A DNA stretch of 64,000 nt from Tetrahymena elliotti 4EA (GCA_000231825.2 JH720337.1:417122-481121), one strand, 5' to 3'; numbered from the stretch's first letter, positions 35,066-48,175 are shown. Numbers and translations: made by a program. The notes: generated from the sequence alone by a model not told the origin.

Positions 35066-36919
35066 TCAAAAATAAATATACTTGACTAATTTTTTCATTT
35101 TTAAAACTTTTTTGTAGTCTTATGTTTCTTGTTACTTAATGTGTAAACTTCTTTCATTGATATTTATGGTTATCAGATTTAGGTTTTATTATAATCTAAT
35201 TTATTCTAAAAAATGTGCAACAGTTTCTATACCAAAGTATTAAGGTTTTAGCTATTCAAAGCTTAATTATTTTAATTAGTTTAAATTTGCTAAACCTTCT
35301 GCTATTTAATTGAGCCCTATTTCTTGTAAAACTGAATGCTAGAAATCTAAAGATAGATTTTCAACATTTGTTAAAAGATTTAGAGCTTTTGTAAGATTTT
35401 TTATTTCATCTTTCTGATCTATCTCGTTAATCGTAAAATTTAAACACAGACTCTTCAGTGTTTTTAATTAAGATAATCCAATACAAATGTGAAAAATATT
35501 TTCAGTGTCTAAACCTATTTTACTAATGCAAAAAGATAATGTCTAAATATTTTTTAGCTTTGCTAAATAACTTGCAATTTCTTAGTAATCACATGAAATA
35601 CTTTTAAACTGAAAGCATAAATCTAAATTCTTTAGATTACCCAAGTATTCAAACTACTAAAAAATTGAAGCAAAGCCTTCTTTTAAAGCCACATCTTCTA
35701 TTAAGTTTAATTTTAAAGATTCTAAATATATTAGCTCTTTAAAACTTCTACCTAATTCTCTTAAAAAAACAGAATCAATTTTATTGTTCTAAATTTTTAA
35801 AATCAAATTTTTAGCATTTTTCTTTCTTGAAATTAATTATGAAATTTCACTTAATCCTTCTTTTTCAAGCAGATTATTTTAAAAAGAAAGTTCTAAATGG
35901 CTAATTTTTTCTAAACTCGAAAGAGCTTCCTTTAATTAAGAAATTCCTTCTTTATTGAATAAATTGTTCTCTTCAATTAAAAGCTATAAGTGAGTTAAAT
36001 TCTTCAAATGTTAAATACCCAATCCTAATCCTATTAATCCGTTAACTTCTATTTCATTCATAGAGTCAAATTAAAGATACAATATTTCTATTTTTGTTAA
36101 GTTTTTCAGATTGACTCCTATGTGATAAACTCCTTCTGATCCAACAAAATTTTCACATCGAATAGAAATATTTAATTATTTTAAATGTATCAAATCTTTG
36201 TAACCTTCACTTAAAGCTTAAAGTCCCTTAGCTCCTATGGTATTTTAAACCCCTATTAATAAAATCAGACTTTACAAATTATGTAAGCTTTTAATAGCTT
36301 CTGAAAGAAAAATAGCTCCCTCAGTGTAGATGTTATTATTCTAAATAATTAAGTTTAACTCTTACAGCTAACTTAAATTTTTAATACCTTAAGAAAGGTA
36401 TTAGCAACCTAAAGTTTACAAGTCATTAAAACTATTTATAACTAATTTTAAGCTTTTTAAATTAATTAAACTAGATAACGCAATTCCTATTTATTGAGCT
36501 CCTTCCACATTTAATCTACTTTAATTGCCTACTTATAGATCAAGATACTATAAGTTTTCCATTTCTTTTAAACTTTCAGATAAAGTAAAATAAATTAATG
36601 ATCCTTATTATTATTACTGAATTTGTAAAGATAATCCTACTAAATTTTACAAGAACTTGAGTTAATCTGTGATTAATTTTAGATTATTAAGTCCCATATT
36701 TTACCTAAAGTTAATAAGCAGATATTTTAAATTATTTAATTTTAACATTTCTTCGCTTATAGCCTGAACTTTTTTGGATATATTTTATAATTCTTTTAAG
36801 TGAACCACTAATTACTAAACATTCTACCTGGTAGAAATTTTATTTTATATTTAATCATAGCAAATATGAGTTAGATTTAAGAAGCTGTCTTTGCTTAGTG
36901 AATTTAAAAAGTCTTACAT
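35066..36919 (-). CDS. Intronless leucine-rich-repeat protein
   Basis: Single exon, 617 residues, flanked upstream by an in-frame TGA 6 bases before the ATG, which fixes the start. After a helical N-terminal ~75 residues (MQDFLNSLSKDSFLNLTHIC...) the protein is a long series of irregular RNI/NLR-type leucine-rich repeats, period about 25-30 residues, of the form L-x-x-L-x-L-x-x-x-x-N-x-I-x-x-E-G-x-x-x-L. Clear examples are LQELNLIIQNNNIYTEGAIF and LTHLQLLIEENNLFNKEGIS. No kinase, TM or signal peptide is present. LRR scaffolds of this kind mediate protein binding in the cytosol; the partner is unknown. The lack of introns contrasts with the two plus-strand LRR genes that follow. Confidence 0.85.
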
Positions 36920-37164
36920 TTTTCAAAAAACATTTAAAAGAAAATAAGATTTTAATTTGCTTTTAATTTTTTAGTCTCTTAATAAAATTTAATTTGCAAA
37001 CATCAAATTTAAAAAACGTACTTGTATAAAATTCTGATGATCTTAATCTAACTTTTTATAATCAATTATTATTTTAGATTCACCAAAGACTCTTCTCTCA
37101 AATCAAAATCCAAAAAATGAAGAAAACCATTTTAATTTAAAAAAATAAAAAATAGATCAACTAA

Positions 37165-37570
37165 AAATTAACAATTTAGAAAACAAAAATAAATTTAAAT
37201 CAACAAATCACTTAATGTTTTTTTTTAAGTTTTAATTTTTAAAATAAAAAATAAGATTAGTGATTAATACAACTATGTAGATTTTGTGTTCAGTGATTAT
37301 GACGATGACGATAGAGCAGTTGATACTTGCAGTTATATGGACTAGATTGTGAATAATTATAAAGCAGTCTTTGATGTTCCTAGTAAAACAATTTAAAAAA
37401 TAAATTTAAATAAACAAATAGATTAAGCTGATTGTTATTTTTTTAAGTTTTCATTTTAGAAAATAAAAAAAAAATTAACAAATTAGAAAATAAAAATAAA
37501 TTTAAACGAGCAAATAATGTCTTAATTTGTTTGTTTTTTTTGTTTTTAATAAAGAAATTAAAAATAAGTA
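37165..37570. repeat. Three degenerate ~90 bp repeats around the head of LRR gene 1
   Basis: Related blocks at about 37165-37257, 37388-37475 and 37478-37570 share aaataaatttaaa, caaat and a poly-T segment followed by aattttaaaataaaaaat-like runs. They flank and follow the acidic first exon and may reflect local duplication. Confidence 0.6.
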
Positions 37571-39749
37571 AATGATGGTGGTATAAAATAATCTAAAATT
37601 TTTATTTAATTTACTATGAGCAACCTATTAATTTTATAATTGTTTATTAGCAATAAATTAATTAATAACAAACTCAGGAGGAAAAAAAGGTTGTTTTAAA
37701 AATAATGAATTATTAAGACTTTGTAAAATATTTTATTAGAATTCACTTTAATTTTTTTTATCAATTAATTTTTTAAAATAGTTAAAATAAATTGATTTTT
37801 AAGAATCTGCTCATCTTTCTCTAGATTTAATGTAAAATCTTTAATTATTCAATAAATGTGTTTATTTTATCTAATCTTTAAGATAAGCAATTCAAGGTAT
37901 AAGTGAACAGTCTAAATTGATAGATTAAATTAGCTAATTTTAAAATTTAACAAATTTAACTCTTGAATTAAGGTATAATAATTTATTTTAATATTAAAAA
38001 TATTTTTAAAATATTTATTTAAACAGTTAAAATGGATTGGATAGTAATTTTGCTAAATAGTTATCAGATAATTTACTTCAAAAGAACAAGAATTTATCTG
38101 AATTGCACTTATATTTATCGTAAATTATTTTTTTCTTTTAGAGAAGTTATTTAATATTTGATAAAATTTAAAAGCCAGAATAAACTATAATCTGAAGGCT
38201 TGAAAGAACTATCCGAAGGATTACCATTTTGCTCAAACTTAAAAACTATTACTCTCAATATCATGTAGAAAATATAACTCTATTATAATATTTAACATTA
38301 TGTTAAAAAAGAAAAAATTAAATTGATGATATTGGAGTTTCAGAGTTTGGAAGATCTCTAATAAAATTATCTAATCTTCAAAATTTAGCTATTGACTTCT
38401 CGTAAATTTAAAATTAGTATCTCTCACTAAAAATTTTAGTTCTAACTAAATAGGTGATATTGGTATTGTAGAGTTTTGTAAGAGTCTCATAAATTGCTAA
38501 CATTTAAATTCTGTAATACTCAGATTTAGGTAAAAATTAAATTTTAAATAATTATCTAATTAATTTAAAAAATAATTATTTTAGCTCAAATTAAATAGGA
38601 AATGTAGGTTCTTAAGCAATAATAAATTCATTATCGAGATGCAATAAGATAAATTTGCTTCTGATTGATTTAGGGTATTTTAAAATTTAATACTTATTTT
38701 CATCTGAATTTTACTATTAAAAATAGAAACAATATGCTTACTGATGATAGTTTGAAAGATTTATCATCAGAATAAATAAATTTTTTAAATACGTCAAACT
38801 TTACTCTGAATGTTGTGTAAATTAATTTTTCCTTTATTTTTTACATTCATTTAGATCAATTTTTATTAGCTAAAAATAAATTTTTAATAAAATAAATCTT
38901 ATTTCATTTAAATTATATCTTAATGTTTCTCTTTTAAATTTATTTAAATGATTACAGATAAAATTAAATTGGTAAAAAGGGATCCCAACATATTAGCAAG
39001 GGAATTAACAAAATGATAAATTTAGATTCTTTAATATTGAAATTCTCGTAATTTGTTAGAATAATTAAAATATTTAACTAAAAAATATTTAATATATTTA
39101 AAAGTCATAATGACTTTGGGTAAACAGGAATGCAAGATTTGATATAAGGAATTGCAAAATGTTAGAAAATCAAAAATTTAAAACTATATTTTGTGTAAAT
39201 TTAAATTTTATCAATTTTTTATTTGAAATTTTATTTAGAAATAGTTAAATTGAGGAGTTAGGATCTTATTAATTAGGCTAGGGAATAGGAAAGTGCCTGA
39301 ATATTGAATAACTATCTTTTGATTTGCAGTAAATTAAATATAGTCAAATATTTTTCTCATAGCTTTATATTTTTAGTAATAACACAATAGGTGATGATGG
39401 TGCCCAGTAAATTGGCTTAGGAATATAAAAGTGCAAAAATTTAAGGAATCTAACATTCTACTTAGTGTAAAATATTCCAATTGCTTGAATTAAAAAAACT
39501 TAATTTTAAAAATCAAAGAGACAAATCAGTAAAGTTTAAGGGAGCTATGAATCTAGTTAACTGTTTTAAAAAATGTAGCAAATTAGTTCAGATATTAATA
39601 GGGTTTGAGTAAATATATTTTTTATTTTAATTTTTCTCATTATTTTATCAAAAAGAATTAAGTTAACAGAAACATAAAAAAGCTAAATTTAAAGAGCCTT
39701 AACTAAAATAAAGAAATTAGTTGTCAAATCTATTTATATTGGAAAATGA
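37259..39749 (+). CDS. LRR gene 1, intron-rich with one repeat per exon
   Basis: About 15 exons joined by short GT..AG introns. The presumed head exon (37259-37382) encodes an acidic stretch VDFVFSDYDDDD and MDQIVNNYKAVFDVP; no in-frame ATG is visible upstream, so the start is unresolved. A 28-base exon (37804-37831) and then a series of ~80-95-base exons follow, each encoding one LRR of the form [N]-x-I-G-x-x-G-x-x-x-x-x-x-x-L-x-x-C-x-x-L-x-x-L-x-L. Examples of exon products are NQIGDIGIVEFCKSL and NNTIGDDGAQQIGLG. Nearly all introns interrupt codons after the second base (phase 2). The last exon ends KKLVVKSIYIGK and TGA at 39747. Exon assignments are by hand from splice motifs and frame continuity. 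Confidence 0.72.
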
Positions 39750-40199
39750 AATCATATTTTTTAAAGGATAAATAAATATAGAAATTATCTTATTGTAAAT
39801 GAAAATTAAATTGATAATTTCTAATTTTTTTTATATTTTCTTATATATTTTCAAAATTTTAAATTGAATTTAAATAGGATTTTTATTTTAAGCATTCTTT
39901 GAATTAATTAAAAGTAATTGATTAATCTTATAAAATAATAAAAAAGAGTGAAATTCTTTGAAAAAAATGTTTTAATTTTATGTTTTTATTTTAAACTAGA
40001 TTTAATTATTATATTCCATTAAAAAATAAGAAACAATCTTACTTTTTTTTGAATAGAAATTATTTAATTTTAATAGATAATAAGGTCTTAGAAATTGATT
40101 TGATAAAATTTAGAAAAAAAAGGGCAGAGGTAGAAATAAAAAAAGAAAGAGATAAAAATATAAAATAAAATTTAAAATTAAATCTAAAAGTTAAAAAAA
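39750..40199. other. Spacer between two LRR genes
   Basis: AT-rich, with no exon or repeat noted. Confidence 0.5.
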
Positions 40200-43031
40200 A
40201 TGAATGATTTTACTCAAAAAATTCTTTCTAGCAAGTCAAAATCATGTCTCTTTGATTATAACTCAATCAGAAATTTTTTCATTTTTCTCTCCTAAAATAA
40301 TTGGTACTATACATACTTTGATTATTTGTCTAGCTTTAAAACTGGCATAATTATAAAGGCTTTTAATTTAATGAATTAAACAAAATTTGGTATTATTCTT
40401 CTCCTTTAAAATGAAGATCTACCAACTTAAATTGGCTAAGATATTATCATAAGATCTTATCAGATACCATTTAATGATGAGATATTTTTCACAGCCATAG
40501 AGTTTAAATTAGATTCAGGTAAAATTCTAAAATATTAAATAATAGTTTGTGAAAAAATATTAATTAAAATTAGACTTAGAAGAATAGCTGCATTTATATG
40601 ATTTAAAAGAGGTAAAGAAGTTTACATTGTGACTATTAAGAAAATTTTTTACTTATTATAATCTAAAGTTTAATGGTGATTTTTCTAAAGTTAGATATGC
40701 TCATGTAAAAGCAAAGTATTCAATATTTAATTAATGTTATTATCAATAAATTATTATTTAAAGAAAAGATAAGCTTTAGAAACTTGAGCTTATTTAGTTA
40801 TCTAATAAAATAAGCAAATGTGATCAACTTCTATAATTAAACATTGATCTTTAGTAAATTTAAATTATCCAAATTTTTTTATATCTGTTTTCGCAAATAA
40901 AAGTTCTAGTTTTTTAGAATCCGACACTGTTTTTAATTTGCTTGAAAGTGTATCGTAATGTAGTAAAATCAAAGAATTAGTTTTAGATTTTGGGTATTTA
41001 TTTATAACTATCATTTCAGTAAATTTAATAACAAACCTCTATTATCTAAAGCTGGAGTTATCTTGGAAATATTTAAATCAATTGGATAGAAAGTATAGCT
41101 AAGTGTTAAAACATCACTACATTATACATTAATTTAGAGTAAATTTTTTAATTACTTTATTTAGTAAATTAGGCAAAACAAAAAAATTATATTAACTAAC
41201 TGATAAAAATTTATTTTTTGATATAAATTTTATTGTTTTGAAAAAAAGTTTTTAATGATTAAAAAAATTTTGTTTACATTAGTTAAAAAGATTATTATGA
41301 TTTAACAATTTAATTTTTTTTGAAATTGATTTATTCTAACTAATAAAACTAGATCGAATAAAATAAATGCAGAAGATATTCTATTAATAGGCAAATCACT
41401 AGAAAATTTAATAAATATTGATAGCCTTCATCTTTGCTTTCAGTATATTTTTAACATTACTCCTATGATAATTTTTCAAAATAAAATAGATATAATAACA
41501 TTAAAGAGCAAGGATTCAACTATTTAAATTTATCAATTTCAAAACTAAAGAATCTAGCATCTCTATATTTGGATTTATAGTAAACACTTTTTAAATAAAA
41601 ATCATTTTAAATAAATTAAATTTAGTAAAAATCAGATAGAAAATAATGAAAAAATAGAGTTCAGAATTTAGGAATGCAATCTTCTAACAAGTTTAACCTT
41701 AAATTTAAGGTATTCTTTAAATTAATTTTATATTATTAATTTTAATAAATTTTATTAAAAGTTAAAACCCTTTACAATATGAAGGAGCTTAAAGCTTGGG
41801 AAATACAATTTAATAGATGAACTAACTCAAAAAACTAAATTTGTCTTTAGTGTATTATTAAGCAAACAATTTCATCTTCTAAAAATTTTAATTTATTAGA
41901 AATTGCCAAATAAAAGAAGGAGTTAAGTATATTGCTTAAGGAGTTTCTAAGTGTCACAACCTGGAATACTTAAACTTAAATCTGAAGTATATCAGAATTT
42001 ATTTTATTACCAATAATTAAGATCTTGAAATAATAAAGGATCAACAACATTGAAAGTTCAGAGCAATAAGTTGGAAATGCAATTGGGAACCAAAAAAAAT
42101 TAACTCACTTAAATTTATCATTTAAGTAAATTTTTAATCTAAATATTTAAAACAAAATTTATATTTTTTTTAAAGCTAAAACCAGTTCTTAGATTCTAAC
42201 TTTTTAGGAAGTTTTCTTTGCCAAATAGGAAGTTGTACAAACTTATAAGAGATCAAATTTGATTTCAAGTTAATAATTCAAATTAATAAAATATATATTT
42301 ATTTTAATCATTAATAAAGTAATTGTTCGATTGACAATTATGGAATGCAACTCCTTGCTAAGAGTATTTCAACTTGCTAGAACCTTCAATAATTATGTGT
42401 TGAAATAGGGTAATTATTTCTTTAATTAAATAAACAAATTAATTTATCCAAAAATAGATAGAATTTCATATTAGAATAAGGTATTCTAGATTTCCTTCAA
42501 GAAATAGCCTCATGCTAAAAAATTTTTAAACTCGCTTTGACTTAAAGTGGTTATGAGTAATAATTATTTTAAATTATTTTAATGTTAAAGTAAACATTAA
42601 TAGTTCTTTAGAGTATAGAAGGATTAAATAACCTGTACTGTTTGGTTTATTTATAAAGAATATAGCCAAATTATCTATCTTGTAGATAAATCTTGAGTAA
42701 CTTTATCTTAATTTTAGCAGAAATATTAACATAATTTAATAAAAAAAAGAAAATTTATTATTGAAGGTGAATAGTTTTCAGAAATAGTTAAATAACTTAA
42801 ACAATGCAAAAAGCTAAATACTTTAGATTTTAGCTTCAGTTAAACATAGTAACTAAACTTTGATTTTTAAATAATTATAATTTTTAAATTAAAAATAGAG
42901 TATAAAGATATGACTTGTATGGAAGGAATTATGTGAGCCTGTTAAAGTGTAAAAGGCTAGTTTAATATTACTAATATAGGTGTTATTTAAAAAGGCAAGT
43001 ATAAACTGATTATGATTATGATGATTTTTGA
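40200..43031 (+). CDS. LRR gene 2, intron-rich with one repeat per exon
   Basis: The first exon (40200 to about 40511) starts at an ATG and encodes about 104 residues of a non-repeat head (MNDFTQKILSSKSKSCLFDY...). Further exons encode a helical segment and then LRRs, largely one per exon: for example QLSNKISKCDQLLQLNIDL, NIKEQGFNYLNLSISKLKN, CQIKEGVKYIAQGVSKCHN and CSIDNYGMQLLAKSISTCQ. Introns are short (about 26-55 bases) except one of about 210 bases (41136-41353) and are mostly phase 2. The last part (from about 42750) is less certain: the frame gives KFIIEGEQFSEIVKQLKQC, then a final exon ending TDYDYDDF and TGA at 43029. Repeats are more diverged than in LRR gene 1. No other domain is seen. 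Confidence 0.68.
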
Positions 43032-44359
43032 AGTATTTGCTATAATCAACATTTTAATTTTCTTATATTTTGTATTGATAAAATTTGAGAGGCTACTTTA
43101 ATTAAGTTAAAATAATTTAATTTTTAGACATTACAAAATATTATAGTAATAAAAATAATTCTTCATTAAAGCTATAAATCATAATAACAGCAATTTAAAT
43201 ACATATTAGGACTTACTATTTTTTATTAAAAAAAAACTTAAATTTTATCATTTAAATTTCTTAGTGTTTTAGAAAGTAAATATCATTTTAATAAAAGTAA
43301 AAACTATAAAAATTACATAATATTTTAAAAACAATTCATTTTTAATCACTAAAAAAGAACTAAATGTATTTGGCAAATTTTTTAATCATTTGAATTAAAA
43401 ATGGAGATAGTCTAAATTTTATGGTTGAACATGCTTGATATTTATTATTTGGATAAGAAAATAATTAAAAAAAACTGTTCATAAACTAAGAAAGATAAAT
43501 TGATTAAAAGAATGATCATATCAAAAAAAGAAAAAATCTAAATTTAAACATTTAATCAATTTTTTGAAATTTAAGTTAAATTTAGTAAAAAACTTAAATT
43601 AATTTTGAGAAACTATTTTCAAAATATTTGTTTATAAAATTATGAGTCAAAAAATAAGTAAAAAGATTGGTTTATCATAAAAGCTTTGCTTTCAATTAGA
43701 TAAAAAAATAAATATATGAAACGGATATTGAAGTATTTATATTACAAAAAAATAATTTGCTTTAAATAACTCTCTTTAAAAGTAGAAGACTGTCAGACTT
43801 ATAAAATTTTATCAAAACAATTAATTTTTAATAACTCAAAAATAAATTGATGTGTAAAATGTTTGAATAATTTAAATTAAAAATGGAGATTAGTCTATAG
43901 AGCTTAAAAATACTTCATATCAATCCATTGAAGAAGAAAATTAATTATCTAAACTATTTTTAAACAGCAAATATAAATTAATAAAAATGATTCACTGTAG
44001 ATTGAAATGAAAAAAAAGCAAAAATGTACATTGAAATATTTAAAATATTTAGATAATTTCTTTAAATCTAAGTTAAAGTTAATTATAAACTTAATTGTAA
44101 CTATTATTCTTAATTGATTATTTTCAAAGTATTTATAATAATAATAATATGTAACCTTTAATAAGCAAAAAGATAAGTTGATTATGCAAGGTTTGCTTTC
44201 AATTCAAAAAGATATCAAATCATTAAAATTTCATCTCAATATACAAAGTATTTGGTATTTTGTGAGTGTTAATTAGGAATTTAATAATTTTTGTTAAATT
44301 AATTTATAATGATTAAATCTAATTTGCTGTGGTGTTAATAAATAATCAGATCTTTTAAA
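43032..44359. repeat. Non-coding stretch with a degenerate tandem duplication of about 480 bp
   Basis: Blocks at about 43250-43700 and 43730-44230 correspond in order: each has aaaacaatt...tttttaat, then aattaaaaatggagat with tagtct, later aaatttaagttaaa / aaatctaagttaaa and gctttgctttcaatt / ggtttgctttcaatt. They are too diverged and AT-rich to be coding. No gene is seen in the stretch. Confidence 0.6.
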
Positions 44360-45637
44360 ATGACCTTACAGAATTGTTGCAAACAAAAGAGGATTTATCT
44401 ATTCAGGCTATTTAGAATATCAGTGCTCACACAAAGAATTTACTCTTTAATTTATTTGATGATAATAATGGAGTCTATCATATTCCTCAAACTTATTGTT
44501 TCTGCTGTTATTATCTACTAAGTTTATTTAAATATAATCAGTATAGCCTCTCTTTTATTTGGTGACACTAAAAAATTATGGTGTGAAGTAGAATCTGTAA
44601 TGACTGATACGATTTTAATACATTATTCAGCCTAATCAAATACATATTTTACAGTTTTTTCTATATACTTAAATGATTTTATCAATTTTATATGCAGCAC
44701 TTTTAAAAAGAACTAACTTCTTTCTTATAGCACAAAATAATCGTTCCATGTAGGATTATTACTTAATATGTTCAATTTATTGATCATGTAAATTAAGAAT
44801 GTTCAGCTAATTGGATTATTTAACAAGCCACATTTGTTTGAGCAGTTCCCAGATCTGCTAGTCCTCTATTTAAGTTATGCAATCTTGAAAAATATGGATT
44901 AATAAGTAAATAAGAAAAACATTTTTGACATTATTTTTGTTGATCTACTTGGCTAATTTATTGTTGCCTTCTTTTTTAAGCAATCAGAATATCTGCTATC
45001 AATATTTATTCTCCTAAGAATAGCTCAATACTCTTTGGTGAAACTTACATCGAAAAGCATAGAAATAGTGAAAGAGGCATCATCTAAGAAAGAATGTCTC
45101 ACACAAATCATCAAATCGTGTGAAAATTTAATTAAAAGAGAAGTTCCTTGCTTTGATATAGACTTTAATATTATAAATGTTGAAAAGTACAATTGGAATA
45201 AAGAAGATATCAAGGAAGAAATTATACGTTTGATTAAAATTTTAGCTTATTGTCAATTCAATCTTGATAGCTTTAAATTAAAAATGAGAGGATTAGAGAT
45301 GATTGTTTCCCTACCTCAAAAGAAAGATATTATATTTCCTTTCAGTTTTGATTTAGCCAAAAGAGATATTATAAGCTACCTCTGTAAATCTGAGCATCTG
45401 CTAGAGAATTCAAAAGGAGTTTATTGGCTAAATAATATCTATGTTAATCAAAAGGAATTTGAGCTAATAAGCTAAATAAGATTGATAGACTTTCCTATGT
45501 CTAAACCTGTAATTTATAGAAATTAAGTGTACAAATAAAATAAAGAAATGCTTATGATACTGGCTTACTAAAAACACATTTAACTAGAAATGCTATTTTC
45601 TTCCAAATAGATATTATATGATTTATACTAAATTTGA
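44360..45637 (+). CDS. Multipass membrane protein of unknown function
   Basis: Single exon, 425 residues. The N-terminal half holds about six hydrophobic segments (for example LIYLMIIMESIIFLKLIVSA, YQVYLNIISIASLLFG, FHVGLLLNMFNLLIM, IIFVDLLGQFIVAFF, YLLSIFILLRIA). The soluble C-terminal ~200 residues begin LVKLTSKSIEIVKEASSKKE and have balanced composition, with no motif I recognise. The arrangement (N-terminal membrane region, soluble C-terminal domain) resembles ciliate sensor-like proteins that carry a signalling domain, but no histidine-kinase or cyclase motif is visible. The start is the first ATG in frame; an earlier exon is possible. Confidence 0.75.
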
Positions 45638-47443
45638 ATATTACTAATTAAATACCATCTATATATTAAATAATTACTATTTAGATTTTATATATACATT
45701 TGTTCATCTTATTAATCATGATGTATATAAAAAAATAATATTATCTTCATCATAAAATTTAATATTTTTCTGATAAATCTATTCTTTAAGTTAACACTTT
45801 TCTTAACTAAACAAACCTACAATAGAAATAAACACATGGTGAATTTAATTACTTTTTATCTTTATAATTTTTGTAATTGAATAAAATTTGTGATATTGTA
45901 AATACAAAAAAGAAATTTGATGAGTGTTGCTTTCTTTGATTATTCTGTATTGTGAAGATTGATTTATTTAATTACTTAAATTTCTAAAAAATAATTGAAT
46001 TCTTGCCCGAAAAATTGATTGACACCAACTTACAAATTACACTTTTATAATTAATTTTTATTTCAAAAAAGTTAAATAAATTAGTTCCATTAATCAAGAT
46101 GCTTAACTAAAGCAGTTGCCTATCCTTCTATCTTAGTTTTAAAGAATTACTACTTTCATAAAAAAAAACTTTCCTTTTTAGAAAATAATTTTGCTGTAGA
46201 CATAATAGCAAATACTTGGAAAGAAACATTTTTGTTTTGTATATTATACATAAATTTTTTTAGATAATTAGTTGGTTTAAATCAAATCAATTGATAAATA
46301 AGTTATTAATCAAAAATCTTCCGCTCATTTTGATTCTCAGCTTTTTAATTTAAAAAATTTTATTAAATAAACAAAAATTAGTAACTTACTTATTTCTATT
46401 TGTTAAATTATCAAATTTTAAACTATAAAAAAATATTTAGAAGCTAGCTATAGAAGAAACTTTCTTGATTTGCCAAAAGTTTAATTAAATTTCTTTATTT
46501 TCTTTTTTTTAAAATAAAAGATATTGATTTTTCTTCAATAAGATTTCAAAATCAATAAATTTTTTTAAATAAAATGGGTTACTTATAAGCTATCACTTAC
46601 ACAAAATGAAATATCAACAACTTAAAATAAGAATAATAGGTTTTTTTAGTGTTTAAAGTATTCATATTCTCATTTGTTTATCTAGTTTCTTTAAATTGAT
46701 GAACTCTTCAAAGAATAATATATAATTGAATAGAACTTTTAAATTTAAAATTCAAAAAAATAAAATAATTTAATTTTATAGAATTAACTCGAAAGGGAAA
46801 CTTAAAATTGTTTGGTTTATCTAATTATTGAGAAACAAGATGTTTTTCTTTCTCTTTTTTGAAAATCATAAGTTTAATCAATTCTTCTCATATTTTTTGC
46901 AAAGCTTTTTAGTATTTTGATCAAATTAATGAAGTTATTGTTTCTTGATCCCTCCTCAGATAAAAATAATTTGAATAGATATAATTTTTGATGTCAATTT
47001 TGAAGCATTCTTAGAATAATTTTTTTTAATTTTAATTTATTTGAATAAAAATAAAATCGATGAATTATGTACATAAAACTTTTAATCTAGACTTTATTTT
47101 ACTAAATTAAAATATTTTTAGAATAAAAGTTTGTGGTGTATAAATTTTGAAATAAATAATTTAATGATTTTATAATTAATTTATATGAGAAGTACACTAA
47201 AATAAAATAGAAATAATGGTGATTGATAGATAAAATAAAATGCAAGTTTTTATTTTAAATAGTAAAGTTATTATTTATTAATTTATATTAAAATATAATA
47301 GTCATTTGACATTTTGGATTATAAGAGAGATAAAGAAGGCTCATAATTTATTAAAGTTCAATTAAAGATTTAGTTGTAAAATGATATTAGTATGAATGAA
47401 GACATACTGTCTTATCAAATAGAGAATGAATTGATGGATCGAA
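45638..47443. other. Long AT-rich intergenic stretch
   Basis: No gene is supported. A short minus-strand run near 46075-46150 reads KTKIEGQATALVKHLDQWN, which looks protein-like, but it is interrupted upstream by TGA and a long T run; it may be a fragment. Confidence 0.45.
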
Positions 47444-48175
47444 TCAATTTTTAATACTAGGTTTAATATTTTAGGTGTGTAAATTTGCTCCTCTGTAGTC
47501 TTTTTTCTGGTAATTGTATAACACCCAATATATTTTTTAGAAAGCTTTGTTAATATTCTCTCTAGTCTTTGCGCCTGTCAGTACAATTTTACCTGATACA
47601 AAGATTAAAAGGACTATTTTTGTATTAAATTCACGATAGATCAAACCTGGGAAAATTTCAGGTTCGTACTGAACGAATTTTTTATGGTCTTATTCAAGAT
47701 GGTCAAGATTAATGGGGAATCTAACATCGGTTGATCCTACTATATTTTATATTTTAAAATCTTTGAACTACACTGGGAACCCTATTTTTTAGATTATTTT
47801 TGCATATTTTCTTGCTGCTCTGTTTGAATCTTCTTCTGTTTTTGCACCTGTGCACACCATTTTACCAGAAGCAAAAATGAGAGCTGTAGTTTTAGGATCT
47901 CTCAATCTCATAATGACAGCAGCAAATCTTTTAGGGTTATATTCAGCATTTCTGGCTCTCAAAGCTATTTGCTTTAAATCTAATTTTGTGCTCAGATTTA
48001 CAGTAGAAACTATATTTTACAATTTTGGATATAAGTCTTCACTGATGCTTTTATCCATAGTCTCAATTGTGCTAAGAATATTATTTTTGTTTTTATTCTA
48101 GTCTACATTAGCCTGAATTTAGCTATTATTTGGGGCTAACTTAAATGTCATTTGTGATGATTTATCGCTACTCAT
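47444..48175 (-). CDS. TBP: TATA-binding protein
   Basis: Nuclear general transcription factor that binds promoter DNA for RNA polymerases I, II and III. Single exon, 243 residues. A ~50-residue Q/N/S-rich head is followed by the two-fold symmetric core (about residues 51-235). Core landmarks: [53 protein letters not shown] in the first half and [45 protein letters not shown] in the second. Length is normal for the family. Near the C-terminus the usual IYPVL is IYWVL, followed by [20 protein letters not shown], slightly longer than usual. The first ATG gives the full core; TGA is at 47444-47446. Confidence 0.95.

Noticed and set aside
46075..46250. Short minus-strand peptide-like run (KTKIEGQATALVKHLDQWN)
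   Set aside because: Interrupted by TGA and a T homopolymer upstream with no convincing splice; too short to call a gene.
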